A DNA stretch of 52,629 nucleotides from Pseudomonas borbori (GCF_900115555.1 NZ_FOWX01000035.1:1-52629); one strand, 5' to 3'; counted from the first letter of the stretch, positions 34,608 to 43,683 are shown. Numbers and translations: made by a program. Notes: generated by a model not told the origin, from the sequence alone.

Positions 34608-35711
34608 ATGCATTTCACTATTCAACGCGAAGCCTTGTTGAAACCGCTGCAACTGGTCGCCGGCGTCGTGGAACGCCGCCAGACCTTGCCGGTGCTGTCC
34701 AATGTGCTGCTGGTGGTCGAAGGCCAGCAGCTGTCGCTGACCGGTACCGATCTCGAAGTCGAGCTGGTGGGGCGGGTAAGCCTGGACGAACCGGCAGAAC
34801 CGGGTGAGATCACTGTGCCGGCGCGCAAGCTGATGGATATCTGCAAAAGCTTGCCCAATGATGCGTTGATCGACATCCGCATCGACGATCAGAAGTTGCT
34901 GGTCAAGGCCGGACGCAGTCGCTTCTCCCTGTCGACCCTGCCGGCCAACGACTTCCCCACCGTCGAAGAAGGCCCGGGCTCGTTGATCCTGAGCCTGAGC
35001 CAAAGCAGGCTGCGTCGCCTGATCGAGCGCACCAGTTTCGCCATGGCGCAACAAGACGTGCGCTACTACCTCAATGGCATGCTGCTGGAAGTACAGACCG
35101 GCGTGCTGCGGGCAGTCGCTACCGACGGCCACCGTCTGGCCATGTGTTCGATGGCGGCCGAGATCGAACAAACCGAACGACACCAGGTGATAGTGCCGCG
35201 TAAGGGCATTCTCGAGTTGGCGCGTCTGCTGACCGAGCAGGATGCCGACGTCAGCATAGTCCTGGGTCAGCATCATATTCGTGCGACCACCGGTGAATTC
35301 ACCTTCACCTCCAAACTGGTCGACGGCAAGTTCCCGGATTACGAGCGCGTGCTGCCGCGCGGTGGCGACAAGCTGGTGGTGGCCGATCGTCAGGGGCTGC
35401 GCGAGGCGTTCAGCCGCACGGCCATTCTCTCCAACGAAAAGTACCGTGGTATCCGTTTGCAGCTGGCTAGCGGCCTGCTGAAAATTCAGGCCAACAACCC
35501 GGAGCAGGAAGAAGCCGAAGAAGAGATCGCCGTGGACTACAACGGCAGCCAGTTGGAGATCGGTTTCAACGTCAGTTACCTGCTCGATGTCCTGGGCGTG
35601 ATGACGGCTGAACAGGTGCGTCTGATCCTGTCCGACTCCAATAGCAGTGCTCTGGTACAGGAGGCCGATAACGACGATTCCGCCTATGTCGTTATGCCCA
35701 TGCGTCTGTAA
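34608..35711 (+). CDS. dnaN: DNA polymerase III sliding clamp (beta subunit)
   Basis: The 367-residue clamp starts MHFTIQREALLKPLQLVAGVVERRQTLPVLSNVLL and ends YVVMPMRL, the conserved C-terminal hydrophobic-pocket strand. Three clamp folds are present as expected for the length. It encircles DNA and tethers the polymerase. Lies 32 bp after dnaA. Confidence 0.98.
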   Translation: MHFTIQREALLKPLQLVAGVVERRQTLPVLSNVLLVVEGQQLSLTGTDLEVELVGRVSLDEPAEPGEITVPARKLMDICKSLPNDALIDIRIDDQKLLVKAGRSRFSLSTLPANDFPTVEEGPGSLILSLSQSRLRRLIERTSFAMAQQDVRYYLNGMLLEVQTGVLRAVATDGHRLAMCSMAAEIEQTERHQVIVPRKGILELARLLTEQDADVSIVLGQHHIRATTGEFTFTSKLVDGKFPDYERVLPRGGDKLVVADRQGLREAFSRTAILSNEKYRGIRLQLASGLLKIQANNPEQEEAEEEIAVDYNGSQLEIGFNVSYLLDVLGVMTAEQVRLILSDSNSSALVQEADNDDSAYVVMPMRL

Positions 35712-35718
35712 CCGCTAA

Positions 35719-36822
35719 ATGTCCCTCACCCGCGTCATGGTCACCGCGGTGCGCAATCTGCACCCGGTGACCCTCTCCCCCTCCCCGCGTATCAATATCC
35801 TTTACGGCGCCAATGGCAGCGGCAAAACCAGTTTGCTGGAAGCCGTCCACTTGCTCGGCTTGGCCCGCTCTTTTCGCAGCACACGGCTACTGCCGATGAT
35901 TCAGTATGAGCAGCTGGCCTGTACGGTTTTCGGCGAAGTTCGGCTGGCCGATGGTCGGCAAAGCAGTCTGGGCATTTCCCGTGACCGTCAGGGCGAGTTG
36001 CAGATTCGCATCGATGGGCAGAATGCGCGCAGTGCTGCCCAGTTGGCCGAGGCCCTGCCACTGCAATTGATCAACCCGGACAGTTTCCGCTTGTTGGAAG
36101 GCGCGCCCAAGGTTCGTCGGCAGTTTCTCGACTGGGGAGTGTTCCACGTGGAACCTCGCTTTATGCCGGCCTGGCAGCGCCTGCAGAAGGCCCTGCGGCA
36201 GCGGAACTCGTGGCTGCGGCATGGTACACTTGACGCCGCTTCGCAGGCGGCCTGGGACCGTGAGTTGTGCCTCGCCAGCGACGAAATCGATGGTTACCGC
36301 AGAGCCTATATCCAGGCCTTGAAACCCGTGTTCGAACGCACGTTGAGCGAACTGTTGGAGCTGGAAGGTTTGACCCTCAGTTATTACCGCGGCTGGGACA
36401 AGGAGCGCGAGCTGAACGAAGTGCTGGCCACTTCCCTGTACCGCGATCAGCAGATTGGCCATACCCAGGCAGGCCCACAGCGGGCGGATCTCAGATTGCG
36501 TCTGGCAGCCCATAGTGCTGCAGAAATATTGTCGCGGGGTCAGCAGAAGTTGGTCATTTGTGCCCTGCGTATTGCCCAGGGCCATTTAGTTAATCAGGCC
36601 AAGCGCGGGCAATGCATTTATCTGGTGGATGACTTGCCGTCAGAACTGGATGAACAGCACCGTCGCGCCTTGTGCCGCTTGTTGGAAGACTTGTACTGCC
36701 AGGTGTTCGTCACCTGTGTAGACCATGAATTGTTGAGGGAAGGCTGGCGCACGGATACGCCCGTTGCCATGTTCCACGTGGAACATGGCCGTATCACCCA
36801 GACCCACGACCACCGGGAGTGA
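35719..36822 (+). CDS. recF: DNA replication and repair protein RecF
   Basis: The 367-residue SMC-like ATPase has Walker A YGANGSGKTSLLEAV near 30-44, an ABC-type signature LSRGQQKLVI and Walker B YLVDDLPSELD. With RecO and RecR it helps load RecA at gaps. It starts 7 bp after dnaN. Two parS sites lie in the coding sequence. Confidence 0.97.
   Translation: MSLTRVMVTAVRNLHPVTLSPSPRINILYGANGSGKTSLLEAVHLLGLARSFRSTRLLPMIQYEQLACTVFGEVRLADGRQSSLGISRDRQGELQIRIDGQNARSAAQLAEALPLQLINPDSFRLLEGAPKVRRQFLDWGVFHVEPRFMPAWQRLQKALRQRNSWLRHGTLDAASQAAWDRELCLASDEIDGYRRAYIQALKPVFERTLSELLELEGLTLSYYRGWDKERELNEVLATSLYRDQQIGHTQAGPQRADLRLRLAAHSAAEILSRGQQKLVICALRIAQGHLVNQAKRGQCIYLVDDLPSELDEQHRRALCRLLEDLYCQVFVTCVDHELLREGWRTDTPVAMFHVEHGRITQTHDHRE
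36140..36155. promoter_or_regulatory. parS site (one mismatch) inside recF
   Basis: TGTTCCACGTGGAACC differs by one base from the palindromic ParB-binding consensus TGTTCCACGTGGAACA. It lies about 3 kb from oriC. Confidence 0.85.
36770..36785. promoter_or_regulatory. parS site (perfect) inside recF
   Basis: TGTTCCACGTGGAACA is an exact 16-bp palindrome matching the ParB-binding consensus, near the 3' end of recF, 630 bp from the other site. It would be bound by the ParB encoded at 23645-24517. Confidence 0.93.
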
Positions 36823-36825
36823 AGC

Positions 36826-39243
36826 ATGAGCGAAAACCAAACGTACGACTCCAATAACATCAAGGTCTTGAAAGGCCTGGATGCCGTACGCAAGCGCCCT
36901 GGCATGTACATCGGCGATACCGATGATGGCAGCGGTCTGCACCACATGGTATTCGAGGTGGTCGATAACTCGATTGACGAAGCTCTGGCGGGGCATTGCA
37001 GCGACATCACCATCACCATCCACCCGGATGAGTCCATCAGCGTGAGCGACAACGGTCGTGGCATCCCGGTGGACATTCACAAGGAGGAAGGTGTGTCCGC
37101 CGCCGAGGTCATCATGACCGTGCTGCATGCCGGCGGTAAGTTCGACGACAACTCCTACAAGGTTTCCGGTGGATTGCACGGCGTCGGTGTTTCGGTGGTC
37201 AACGCCCTTTCCGAGCACCTGCTGCTCACCGTGCGCCGCAGTGGCCACATCTGGGAGCAGACCTATTCGCATGGTGTGCCGCTAGAACCCATGCGCATCG
37301 TCGGCGACTCCGACACTACCGGCACCCAGATCCACTTCAAGCCGTCCGCAGAGACCTTCGCCAATATCCATTTCAGCTGGGACATCCTGGCCAAGCGTCT
37401 GCGCGAACTGTCGTTCCTCAACTCGGGCGTCGGCATCGTGCTCAAGGACGAGCGCAGCGGCAAGGAAGAGCTGTTCAAGTACGAAGGCGGTCTGCGCGCC
37501 TTCGTCGAGTACCTCAACGTCAACAAGACCGCGGTCAACCAGGTGTTCCACTTCAGCATCCAGCGTGAAGACGGCATCGGCGTCGAAGTGGCGTTGCAGT
37601 GGAACGACAGCTTCAACGAGAACCTGTTGTGTTTCACCAACAACATTCCCCAACGCGACGGCGGCACCCATCTGGCGGGCTTCCGCTCGGCGCTGACGCG
37701 CAACCTGAATGCCTATATCGAGCAGGAAGGTCTGGCCAAGAAGCACAAGATCGCTACCACCGGCGACGATGCCCGCGAAGGCCTGACGGCGATCATTTCG
37801 GTGAAGGTGCCGGATCCCAAGTTCAGCTCGCAGACCAAGGACAAGCTGGTCTCCTCCGAGGTGAAAACCGCGGTCGAGCAGGAAATGGGCAAGCACTTCT
37901 CCGACTTCCTGTTGGAAAACCCGGGCGAAGCCAAGGCCGTGGTCGGCAAGATGATCGATGCCGCCCGAGCCCGTGAAGCTGCGCGTAAAGCGCGCGAGAT
38001 GACCCGTCGTAAAGGTGCCCTGGATATCGCCGGCTTGCCCGGCAAACTGGCCGACTGCCAGGAAAAGGACCCTGCCCTTTCCGAACTCTACATAGTGGAG
38101 GGTGACTCCGCGGGCGGTTCTGCCAAGCAGGGCCGCAACCGCAAGACCCAAGCGATCCTGCCACTCAAGGGCAAGATCCTCAACGTCGAGAAAGCCCGCT
38201 TCGACAAGATGATTTCCTCCCAGGAAGTCGGCACCCTGATCACCGCGCTCGGCTGTGGTATCGGCCGCGATGAGTACAACATCGACAAGCTGCGCTACCA
38301 CAACATCATCATCATGACCGACGCCGACGTCGACGGTTCGCACATCCGCACCCTGCTGCTGACCTTCTTCTTCCGTCAGCTGCCGGAACTGGTCGAGCGC
38401 GGCTACATCTATATCGCCCAGCCGCCGCTGTACAAGGTCAAGCGCGGCAAGCAGGAGCAGTACATCAAGGACGACGAGGCCATGGAGGAATACATGACCC
38501 ATTCGGCCCTGGAGGACGCCAGCCTGCACGTCAACGAAAGCGCGCCCGGCTTGTCCGGCGAGTCGCTGGAACGCCTGGTCAACGACTACCGCCTGGTGAT
38601 GAAGACCCTCAATCGCTTGTCGCGTCTGTACCCGATCGAGCTGACCGAGCACTTCGTCTACATCCCGCGTGTCAGCACCGAACAGTTGGCCGACAAGGAT
38701 GCCATGCAAGCCTGGTTGGGTCTGCTCGATGCCCGCCTGAAAGGCATGGAGAAGTCCGGCCTGGTGTACAAGACCAGCCTGCACGAAGACCAGGAGCGTC
38801 ACCTCTGGCTACCGCAGGTCGAACTGGTTTCCCACGGGGTCTCCAGCTACATCACCTTCAACCGCGACTTCTTCGCCAGCAACGACTACAAGACCGTCAC
38901 CAGCCTGGGCGACCAGTTGAACAGCCTGCTGGAAGAAGGCGCCTACGTGCAGCGTGGCGAGCGCAAGAAGGCCGTAGCCACCTTCAAGGAAGCCCTGGGT
39001 TGGTTGATGACCGAAAGCACCAAGCGCCACAGCATCCAGCGCTACAAGGGGCTCGGTGAAATGAACCCGGACCAGCTGTGGGAAACCACCATGGATCCCG
39101 AAGTACGGCGCATGCTCAAGGTGACGATCGAGGACGCGATTGGTGCCGATCAGATCTTCAACACTCTGATGGGCGACGCGGTCGAACCGCGCCGTGACTT
39201 TATCGAGGCCAATGCCCTGGCGGTTTCCAACCTGGACTTCTGA
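36826..39243 (+). CDS. gyrB: DNA gyrase subunit B
   Basis: The 805-residue ATPase subunit of gyrase starts MSENQTYDSNNIKVLKGLDAVRKRPGMYIGD. The GHKL ATPase domain has the NSIDEA and GRGIPVD motifs. Transducer and TOPRIM domains follow, with EGDSAGGSAKQGRNRKTQAILPLKGKILNVEKA and the DADVDGSHI metal site. The C-terminal tail ends RRDFIEANALAVSNLDF. It begins 3 bp after the recF stop and is followed by a terminator. Confidence 0.98.
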   Translation: MSENQTYDSNNIKVLKGLDAVRKRPGMYIGDTDDGSGLHHMVFEVVDNSIDEALAGHCSDITITIHPDESISVSDNGRGIPVDIHKEEGVSAAEVIMTVLHAGGKFDDNSYKVSGGLHGVGVSVVNALSEHLLLTVRRSGHIWEQTYSHGVPLEPMRIVGDSDTTGTQIHFKPSAETFANIHFSWDILAKRLRELSFLNSGVGIVLKDERSGKEELFKYEGGLRAFVEYLNVNKTAVNQVFHFSIQREDGIGVEVALQWNDSFNENLLCFTNNIPQRDGGTHLAGFRSALTRNLNAYIEQEGLAKKHKIATTGDDAREGLTAIISVKVPDPKFSSQTKDKLVSSEVKTAVEQEMGKHFSDFLLENPGEAKAVVGKMIDAARAREAARKAREMTRRKGALDIAGLPGKLADCQEKDPALSELYIVEGDSAGGSAKQGRNRKTQAILPLKGKILNVEKARFDKMISSQEVGTLITALGCGIGRDEYNIDKLRYHNIIIMTDADVDGSHIRTLLLTFFFRQLPELVERGYIYIAQPPLYKVKRGKQEQYIKDDEAMEEYMTHSALEDASLHVNESAPGLSGESLERLVNDYRLVMKTLNRLSRLYPIELTEHFVYIPRVSTEQLADKDAMQAWLGLLDARLKGMEKSGLVYKTSLHEDQERHLWLPQVELVSHGVSSYITFNRDFFASNDYKTVTSLGDQLNSLLEEGAYVQRGERKKAVATFKEALGWLMTESTKRHSIQRYKGLGEMNPDQLWETTMDPEVRRMLKVTIEDAIGADQIFNTLMGDAVEPRRDFIEANALAVSNLDF

Positions 39244-39313
39244 TTGGTGTTGTCGACGGGCAGGTTAATTGGCATGATTTAACGAGTTATTGTCATGACA
39301 ATTTCTGTCACTA

Positions 39314-39337
39314 CCCCGGCCTAGCGCCGGGGTTTTT
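39314..39337 (+). terminator. Terminator of the dnaA-gyrB operon
   Basis: A 7-bp G/C stem (39314-39320 with 39326-39332, 5-nt loop) followed by TTTTT and CTTTG lies 70 bp after gyrB. It marks the last conserved base of the core region before the accessory island. Confidence 0.9.
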
Positions 39338-39497
39338 CTTTGTAGATCAGGCTTTTAGGCATAGCCACACAAGCACGCATAGGCGAGCTATGTAGTGAAG
39401 CTACAAGGAAGAGGCGAAAAATCTCGTTTTGGCGTGGACGAATTCTGGGAGATTCGGCGGGACGGCTAGGGCGCTTCAATTTATGCCAATCAAAAGG

Positions 39498-39539
39498 GCA
39501 TCGCCCATCAGCAGTCATTACTGATGGGCAGTGCGATGC
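39498..39539. repeat. Long imperfect hairpin left of the 8-bp repeat
   Basis: GCATCG at 39498-39503 pairs with CGATGC at 39534-39539. Just inside, a perfect 9-bp inverted repeat (39503-39511 with 39521-39529) flanks a 9-nt loop. From 39338 to 39497 nothing recognisable is seen. Confidence 0.6.
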
Positions 39540-39581
39540 GACACGCTTGCGGCTTCTTTAAAACAAACCGCATGCTGATGT

Positions 39582-39652
39582 CCCTGCCACCCTGCCACCC
39601 TGCCACCCTGCCACCCTGCCACCCTGCCACCCTGCCACCCTGCCACCCTGCC
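39582..39652 (+). repeat. 8-bp tandem repeat, about nine units
   Basis: Eight full copies of CCCTGCCA run from 39582 to 39645, followed by a ninth, incomplete CCCTGCC (39646-39652). No variation between copies is seen. It abuts the TGT of the putative transposon end at 39653. Such short arrays can slip during replication; this one lies in an intergenic stretch about 260 bp before hsdM. Confidence 0.95.
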
Positions 39653-39711
39653 TGTAGGTGGACAAAGTTATTTGCCCATTCGGCCAAAGTTAGATGGTTA
39701 GGTCAAAGTTA
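39653..39711 (+). mobile_element. Putative Tn7-like transposon end
   Basis: The stretch begins TGTAGGTGGACAAAGTTA and contains three direct repeats of the core G-N-CAAAGTTA at 39661-39670, 39683-39692 and 39702-39711 (steps of 22 and 19 bp). A TGT terminus followed by several spaced about-20-bp repeats is how Tn7-like ends present transposase (TnsB) sites; the Tn7 repeats contain a comparable GACAAAAT core. No transposition genes are inside the window, so the assignment is inferred and the other end must lie beyond the right edge. Confidence 0.5.
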
Positions 39712-39735
39712 ATGGCCTACTCCCCTCCTGCTGGT

Positions 39736-39770
39736 AAACCCCGGTTGACTGAAAGGTCTGCCGGGGTTTT
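39736..39770. terminator. Hairpin terminator upstream of hsdM
   Basis: AAACCCCGG (39736-39744) pairs with CCGGGGTTT (39761-39769) around a 16-nt loop, with T runs on both sides. It would stop read-through into the restriction operon. The rest of the gap to 39912 shows no clear promoter or gene. Confidence 0.7.
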
Positions 39771-39912
39771 GTCATTCAGGGCATTTGATTTTTCGGGCTT
39801 CAAGTGGCGTCGACTTGTAGAATCGAGTCCACATTTTTCTGATGCGCCCAGGCGGAATGGCAGTAATCGCCAGGTACTGGGCGTTGTGCTTTGTATAGGG
39901 ATTGATTTACCC

Positions 39913-41523
39913 ATGGCTGACAAGCTGTCACTCGAAACGCTGGAGTCCTGGCTCTGGGAATCTGCCAACATTCTGCGCGGCTCCATCGACTCCTCCGACT
40001 TCAAGAACTACATCTTTGGCCTCCTCTTCCTCAAACGTTACAACGATGTGTTCGAAGAGCGCATTGCCAAGCTGATGAAGGACGAAGGTCTGAGCTTTGG
40101 CGAGGCTCAGGATGAAATTGAGGACAAATGGGGCAAATTTCCGATTAGTGCCCGTTGGTTCGATCTGATATCTCGCACCGAGAATATTGGTGAAGCCCTC
40201 GACAAGGCTTTCGCGACCATCGAGGCCAACAACCCTGAACTGCAACATGTTTTGACCGCTACGCAGTACGGCGATAAGCGGGTGCTGTCGGACGCCACCT
40301 TGCAGCGTCTGCTGCGCCACTTCAACCAGTACAAACTGGGCAACGAAGACCTCTACAAGGCCGATATGCTGGGCGATGCCTACGAGTATCTGATCAAGCA
40401 GTTTGCCGATGATGCCGGCAAAAAGGGCGGCGAGTTCTATACGCCCAAGGCCGTGGTGCAATTGGTGGTTGAGCTAATTGACCCGCAACCCGGTCATAGT
40501 GTGTATGACCCTACCTGCGGCAGTGGTGGCATGCTGGTGGAGAGCGCCCACCATGTATCTGGCCTGCCCAACGGCACCCTAATGGGTAAGCCTAATGTGC
40601 TGCTGTTCGGACAGGAAAAGAACCTGGGCACCTGGGCTATCGCCAAGCTCAACCTATACCTGCACAACATGCACGCTGCCATTGAGCGCGGCGACACCTT
40701 GGTCGAGCCCAAGCACCTCGACGGTGATTACCTGAAAACCTTTGACCGGGTAATTGCCAATCCGCCGTTCTCAGCCAAGTCCTGGTGGACTCCGTTGGAG
40801 TTGAGTAACGAGAACGAGCAGGAGAATGGCAAAAAGACCAAAGCACCCAACTACAAGCAGGTCAGTGACCCGTATGGTCGGCTTGTTTATGGCATCCCGC
40901 CGCGTGGTTATGCCGACCTCGCTTTCGCTCAGCATATGCTGGCCAGTCTCAAGGCTGATGGGCGCATGGGGATTATCCTGCCGCACGGGGTGCTGTTCCG
41001 CAGTGGCGAGGAAGGCAAGATTCGTGCAGGGCTATTGTTCGGTACTGATGCAGCTAATGGCAGTCAGCCAGGTGACCTGATTGAGGCCATCGTCGGCCTG
41101 CCTTCTGCACTGTTCTACAACACCGGTATACCGGCTTGCGTGCTGATCCTCAATAAGCAGAAGCCCGCTGCCCTCAAGGGCCAAGTCATCATTATCGATG
41201 GCAGCCGCGACTACCTCGAAGGCAAGGCGCAGAACACTCTGCGTGCTGAAGACATCACCCGCATCGTCAGCACCCATAAGGCGGCATTCGATCAGCAAAT
41301 TGAGGTCGAGAACTATTGTCGGGTAGTGAAGCTGGACGAAATTCGCCGCAACGATGGCAATCTCAATATTGCGCGCTATATCGACAATGGTGAGTCTGAA
41401 GAGACCGTTGACGTGGCTGTAACATTGGCACAACTGTCGGCACTGGCCGAAGCAGAGGTGCAGATTGATGAGCGCTTGAACGACTATTTGGCTGAGTTGG
41501 GTCTGCTGGAGGCTGATGCATGA
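39913..41523 (+). CDS. hsdM: Type I restriction-modification system, DNA methyltransferase subunit
   Basis: The 536-residue adenine-N6 methyltransferase protects the host DNA and is part of the restriction complex. The N-terminal HsdM helical domain starts LETLESWLWESANILRGSIDSSDFKNYIFGLLFLKRYNDVF. The SAM site is GEFYTP (173-178, motif X) plus DPTCGSGGM (199-207, motif I), and the catalytic NPPF is at 283-286. The ATG at 39913 is chosen for the family start; the frame is open 73 codons upstream into the putative transposon end, without similarity. The stop overlaps hsdS by four bases (ATGA). Confidence 0.96.
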   Translation: MADKLSLETLESWLWESANILRGSIDSSDFKNYIFGLLFLKRYNDVFEERIAKLMKDEGLSFGEAQDEIEDKWGKFPISARWFDLISRTENIGEALDKAFATIEANNPELQHVLTATQYGDKRVLSDATLQRLLRHFNQYKLGNEDLYKADMLGDAYEYLIKQFADDAGKKGGEFYTPKAVVQLVVELIDPQPGHSVYDPTCGSGGMLVESAHHVSGLPNGTLMGKPNVLLFGQEKNLGTWAIAKLNLYLHNMHAAIERGDTLVEPKHLDGDYLKTFDRVIANPPFSAKSWWTPLELSNENEQENGKKTKAPNYKQVSDPYGRLVYGIPPRGYADLAFAQHMLASLKADGRMGIILPHGVLFRSGEEGKIRAGLLFGTDAANGSQPGDLIEAIVGLPSALFYNTGIPACVLILNKQKPAALKGQVIIIDGSRDYLEGKAQNTLRAEDITRIVSTHKAAFDQQIEVENYCRVVKLDEIRRNDGNLNIARYIDNGESEETVDVAVTLAQLSALAEAEVQIDERLNDYLAELGLLEADA

Positions 41524-42785
41524 GCTTGGCTGAAAAACCGGGCTATACGTCAACACCATGCGGCTGGATTCCTGCCGCTTGGTCAGCCGACAAGCTCTCC
41601 GGATTGGTTGATGTGATTTATGGAAAGTCACCGGCTGATATTAAAAAGTCGGAGCGTGGCATTCCGATCTATGGCACGGGTGGTATTTCCGGGTACACCG
41701 ATTCACCTTTGTATGAAGGCCCTAGCATCATCCTGGGACGCAAAGGAACGATTGATAAGGTACAGCGCAGTGATGGCCCATTTTGGGCAATAGATACGAC
41801 CTTTTATACAACACCGAAAGTGACCTTTGATTGGTCATGGCTTTACTACTGCATCTCCTCGTTTGACTTGAGAAAGCTTAACGAAGCTTCCGGCGTTCCG
41901 AGCTTGAGTCGAGGATCACTGGAATCGCTCGACATTGCTACTCCCCCGCTCCCCGAGCAACAAAAAATCGCCGCAATCCTCACGGCTGTGGATGACAAGC
42001 TGGATGTGATCGCCCGCCAAATTGAAGTTACCCAGGCACTCAAGCAGGGTCTGATGCAAAGCCTGTTCAGTCGGGGTGTTGGCACTCAAGATGCTAATGG
42101 GCGCTGGGTTCCGCATACCGATTTCAAAGACAGTGAACTAGGAGAGATTCCAGAGACGTGGTTGATCACGACACTTGGAGGCATCTGCAATGGAGCACTC
42201 CAGACAGGGCCATTTGGTAGCCAACTGCATGCTGCCGAATATCAAGATGAGGGGGTTCCTGTTCTCATGCCCAAGGATTTGTTGAAGTGCCGAGCGAACC
42301 TTTCGACGGCAGCACGTATTGCCCCTGAACGAGCAGAAGAACTTGCAAAGCATAAGCTGGTCGCTGGCGATTTGTTGTTTAGTCGTCGTGGTGACGTTGC
42401 TCGGTTCGCATTGATTGATGAGCAATCAGCAGGTGCGCTTTGTGGCACAGGATGTCTCAAGGCAAAGCCTTCGGAGGGGTATAGCTCGGCATATATTGCG
42501 CATCTGTTGCAGCTGGATACGGTGCGCACATGGCTGGAGCAGAACGCGGTCGGGCAAACCATGCCCAATATGAATACCGGAATCCTTGCTTCGCTTCCGT
42601 TAGTGGCACCTGAAAATAAGCAAGAGCAGGAAGAAATAGCAGGCATTCTGGACTCTGTTGATGCCAAGACTGGGCTGCTATTTTCAAAGCAATTGCATTT
42701 CCAGACCCTCAAACGTGGCCTGATGCAAAAACTGCTAACCGGCGAATGGCGGGTCAAGCTCGATAGCCCTACCGGCATAGGCTGA
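41520..42785 (+). CDS. hsdS: Type I restriction-modification system, specificity subunit
   Basis: The 421-residue DNA-recognition subunit has two target-recognition domains: about residues 15-135 (IPAAWSADKLSGLVDVIYGKSP) and 205-350 (IPETWLITTLGGICNGALQTGPFGSQLHA). Each is followed by a conserved helix (PPLPEQQKIAAILTAVDDKLDVI, and EQEEIAGILDSVDAKTGLL) acting as a ruler. Each domain ends in an ALKQGLMQSLF / TLKRGLMQKLLTGEWRV element. The bipartite sequence it reads cannot be derived by eye. Confidence 0.95.
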   Translation: MSLAEKPGYTSTPCGWIPAAWSADKLSGLVDVIYGKSPADIKKSERGIPIYGTGGISGYTDSPLYEGPSIILGRKGTIDKVQRSDGPFWAIDTTFYTTPKVTFDWSWLYYCISSFDLRKLNEASGVPSLSRGSLESLDIATPPLPEQQKIAAILTAVDDKLDVIARQIEVTQALKQGLMQSLFSRGVGTQDANGRWVPHTDFKDSELGEIPETWLITTLGGICNGALQTGPFGSQLHAAEYQDEGVPVLMPKDLLKCRANLSTAARIAPERAEELAKHKLVAGDLLFSRRGDVARFALIDEQSAGALCGTGCLKAKPSEGYSSAYIAHLLQLDTVRTWLEQNAVGQTMPNMNTGILASLPLVAPENKQEQEEIAGILDSVDAKTGLLFSKQLHFQTLKRGLMQKLLTGEWRVKLDSPTGIG

Positions 42786-42795
42786 GTTCTTATTC

Positions 42796-43680
42796 ATGGA
42801 CGAAATCAACACCCTGCCCTCGGATCCTGTGCCTGACCTCCAGCGCACTGTGCAGCGTAAGCTCGGACGCTGCATGTTGCAGTTGCAGCAATACGAGCGG
42901 CTGCTCAAGGCCATGGTTGCCCATAGCGAGTTGAGTGGCCCGCCGGAACGACTTCAGGCGATTCGCGACGAGAAGATTGCCTGTGCCCATAAGAAGACTC
43001 TGGGCACCTTGGTGGGGATGCTGACCGAGAGCTATTTAAAGCTGACGGACTTAGCTGATGAGCCAGAGCAGGCTGAGCCTATTGATCAGATATGGGTTAG
43101 CTTCCGCTGCCAGATGGAGTTAACCGAAGAGCGTTATGCCGAGACCAAGGCTGCACTTAAGGAGTTGGTCGACCTGCGTAACGAGTTGGTGCACCACTTC
43201 CTTCAACGCTTCGACCTTTGGGGCGTCGATGGCTGTATAGCCGCTGAGTCATATCTCGATGAAAGTTACGAAACCATTGACGGCCATTACCTGACGCTGC
43301 GCGATTGGGCTAAATCCATGGACGAAGCCCGGCAGTATATGGTGTCGTTTATGCAGACCCCGGAGTACAGGGATTTCGTTATCAACGGTATTGGGCCGGA
43401 TGGCACCGTACACTGGGCTAGCAGCGGTATAACCAACTGCTTACGTGAAGCGGAAACCAAGCTGGCTCAGGCTGGGTGGACACCTCTTTTCGAAGCCATT
43501 CACTGGATAGCCAAGACCTACCCCGAGCAGACGCCTAAGCGCTATGGCTGCGGAAGCTGGCGTCATGTCATCCATGAGTCGCAGCAGTTTGAAATTCGTA
43601 AGCAAAGCCAAGCCGATAACGGCGCTACGGTGGTTTGGTATCGCAGTCGTCCGAGGGAAACCTCCAAGGAACAGGAGTAA
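42796..43680 (+). CDS. Predicted HEPN plus OST-HTH (LOTUS) protein inside the hsd operon
   Basis: The 294-residue protein of unknown function sits between hsdS (10-bp gap) and hsdR (3-bp gap). The N-terminal two thirds is helical and contains DLRNELVHHFL with R128-N129-x3-H133, the R-(N/D)-x3/4-H motif of HEPN ribonucleases. Residues about 213-284 (CLREAETKLAQAGWTPLFEAIHWIAKTYPEQTPKRYGCGSWRHVIHESQQFEI) match the shape of an OST-HTH/LOTUS domain, a small winged helix thought to bind RNA. Known anticodon nucleases tied to type I systems (PrrC, RloC) are also of HEPN type, so a backup RNase activated when restriction fails is a reasonable hypothesis. Both domain calls come from motif reading, not a profile search. 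It could instead be a helper or regulator of the complex. Confidence 0.72.
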   Translation: MDEINTLPSDPVPDLQRTVQRKLGRCMLQLQQYERLLKAMVAHSELSGPPERLQAIRDEKIACAHKKTLGTLVGMLTESYLKLTDLADEPEQAEPIDQIWVSFRCQMELTEERYAETKAALKELVDLRNELVHHFLQRFDLWGVDGCIAAESYLDESYETIDGHYLTLRDWAKSMDEARQYMVSFMQTPEYRDFVINGIGPDGTVHWASSGITNCLREAETKLAQAGWTPLFEAIHWIAKTYPEQTPKRYGCGSWRHVIHESQQFEIRKQSQADNGATVVWYRSRPRETSKEQE

Positions 43681-43683
43681 GCA

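Noticed and set aside
37282..38802. Long open frame on the minus strand (506 codons)
   Set aside because: Antisense to gyrB, whose motifs are complete.
39582..39652. CRISPR array
   Set aside because: The units are 8 bp with no spacers and no cas genes are nearby.
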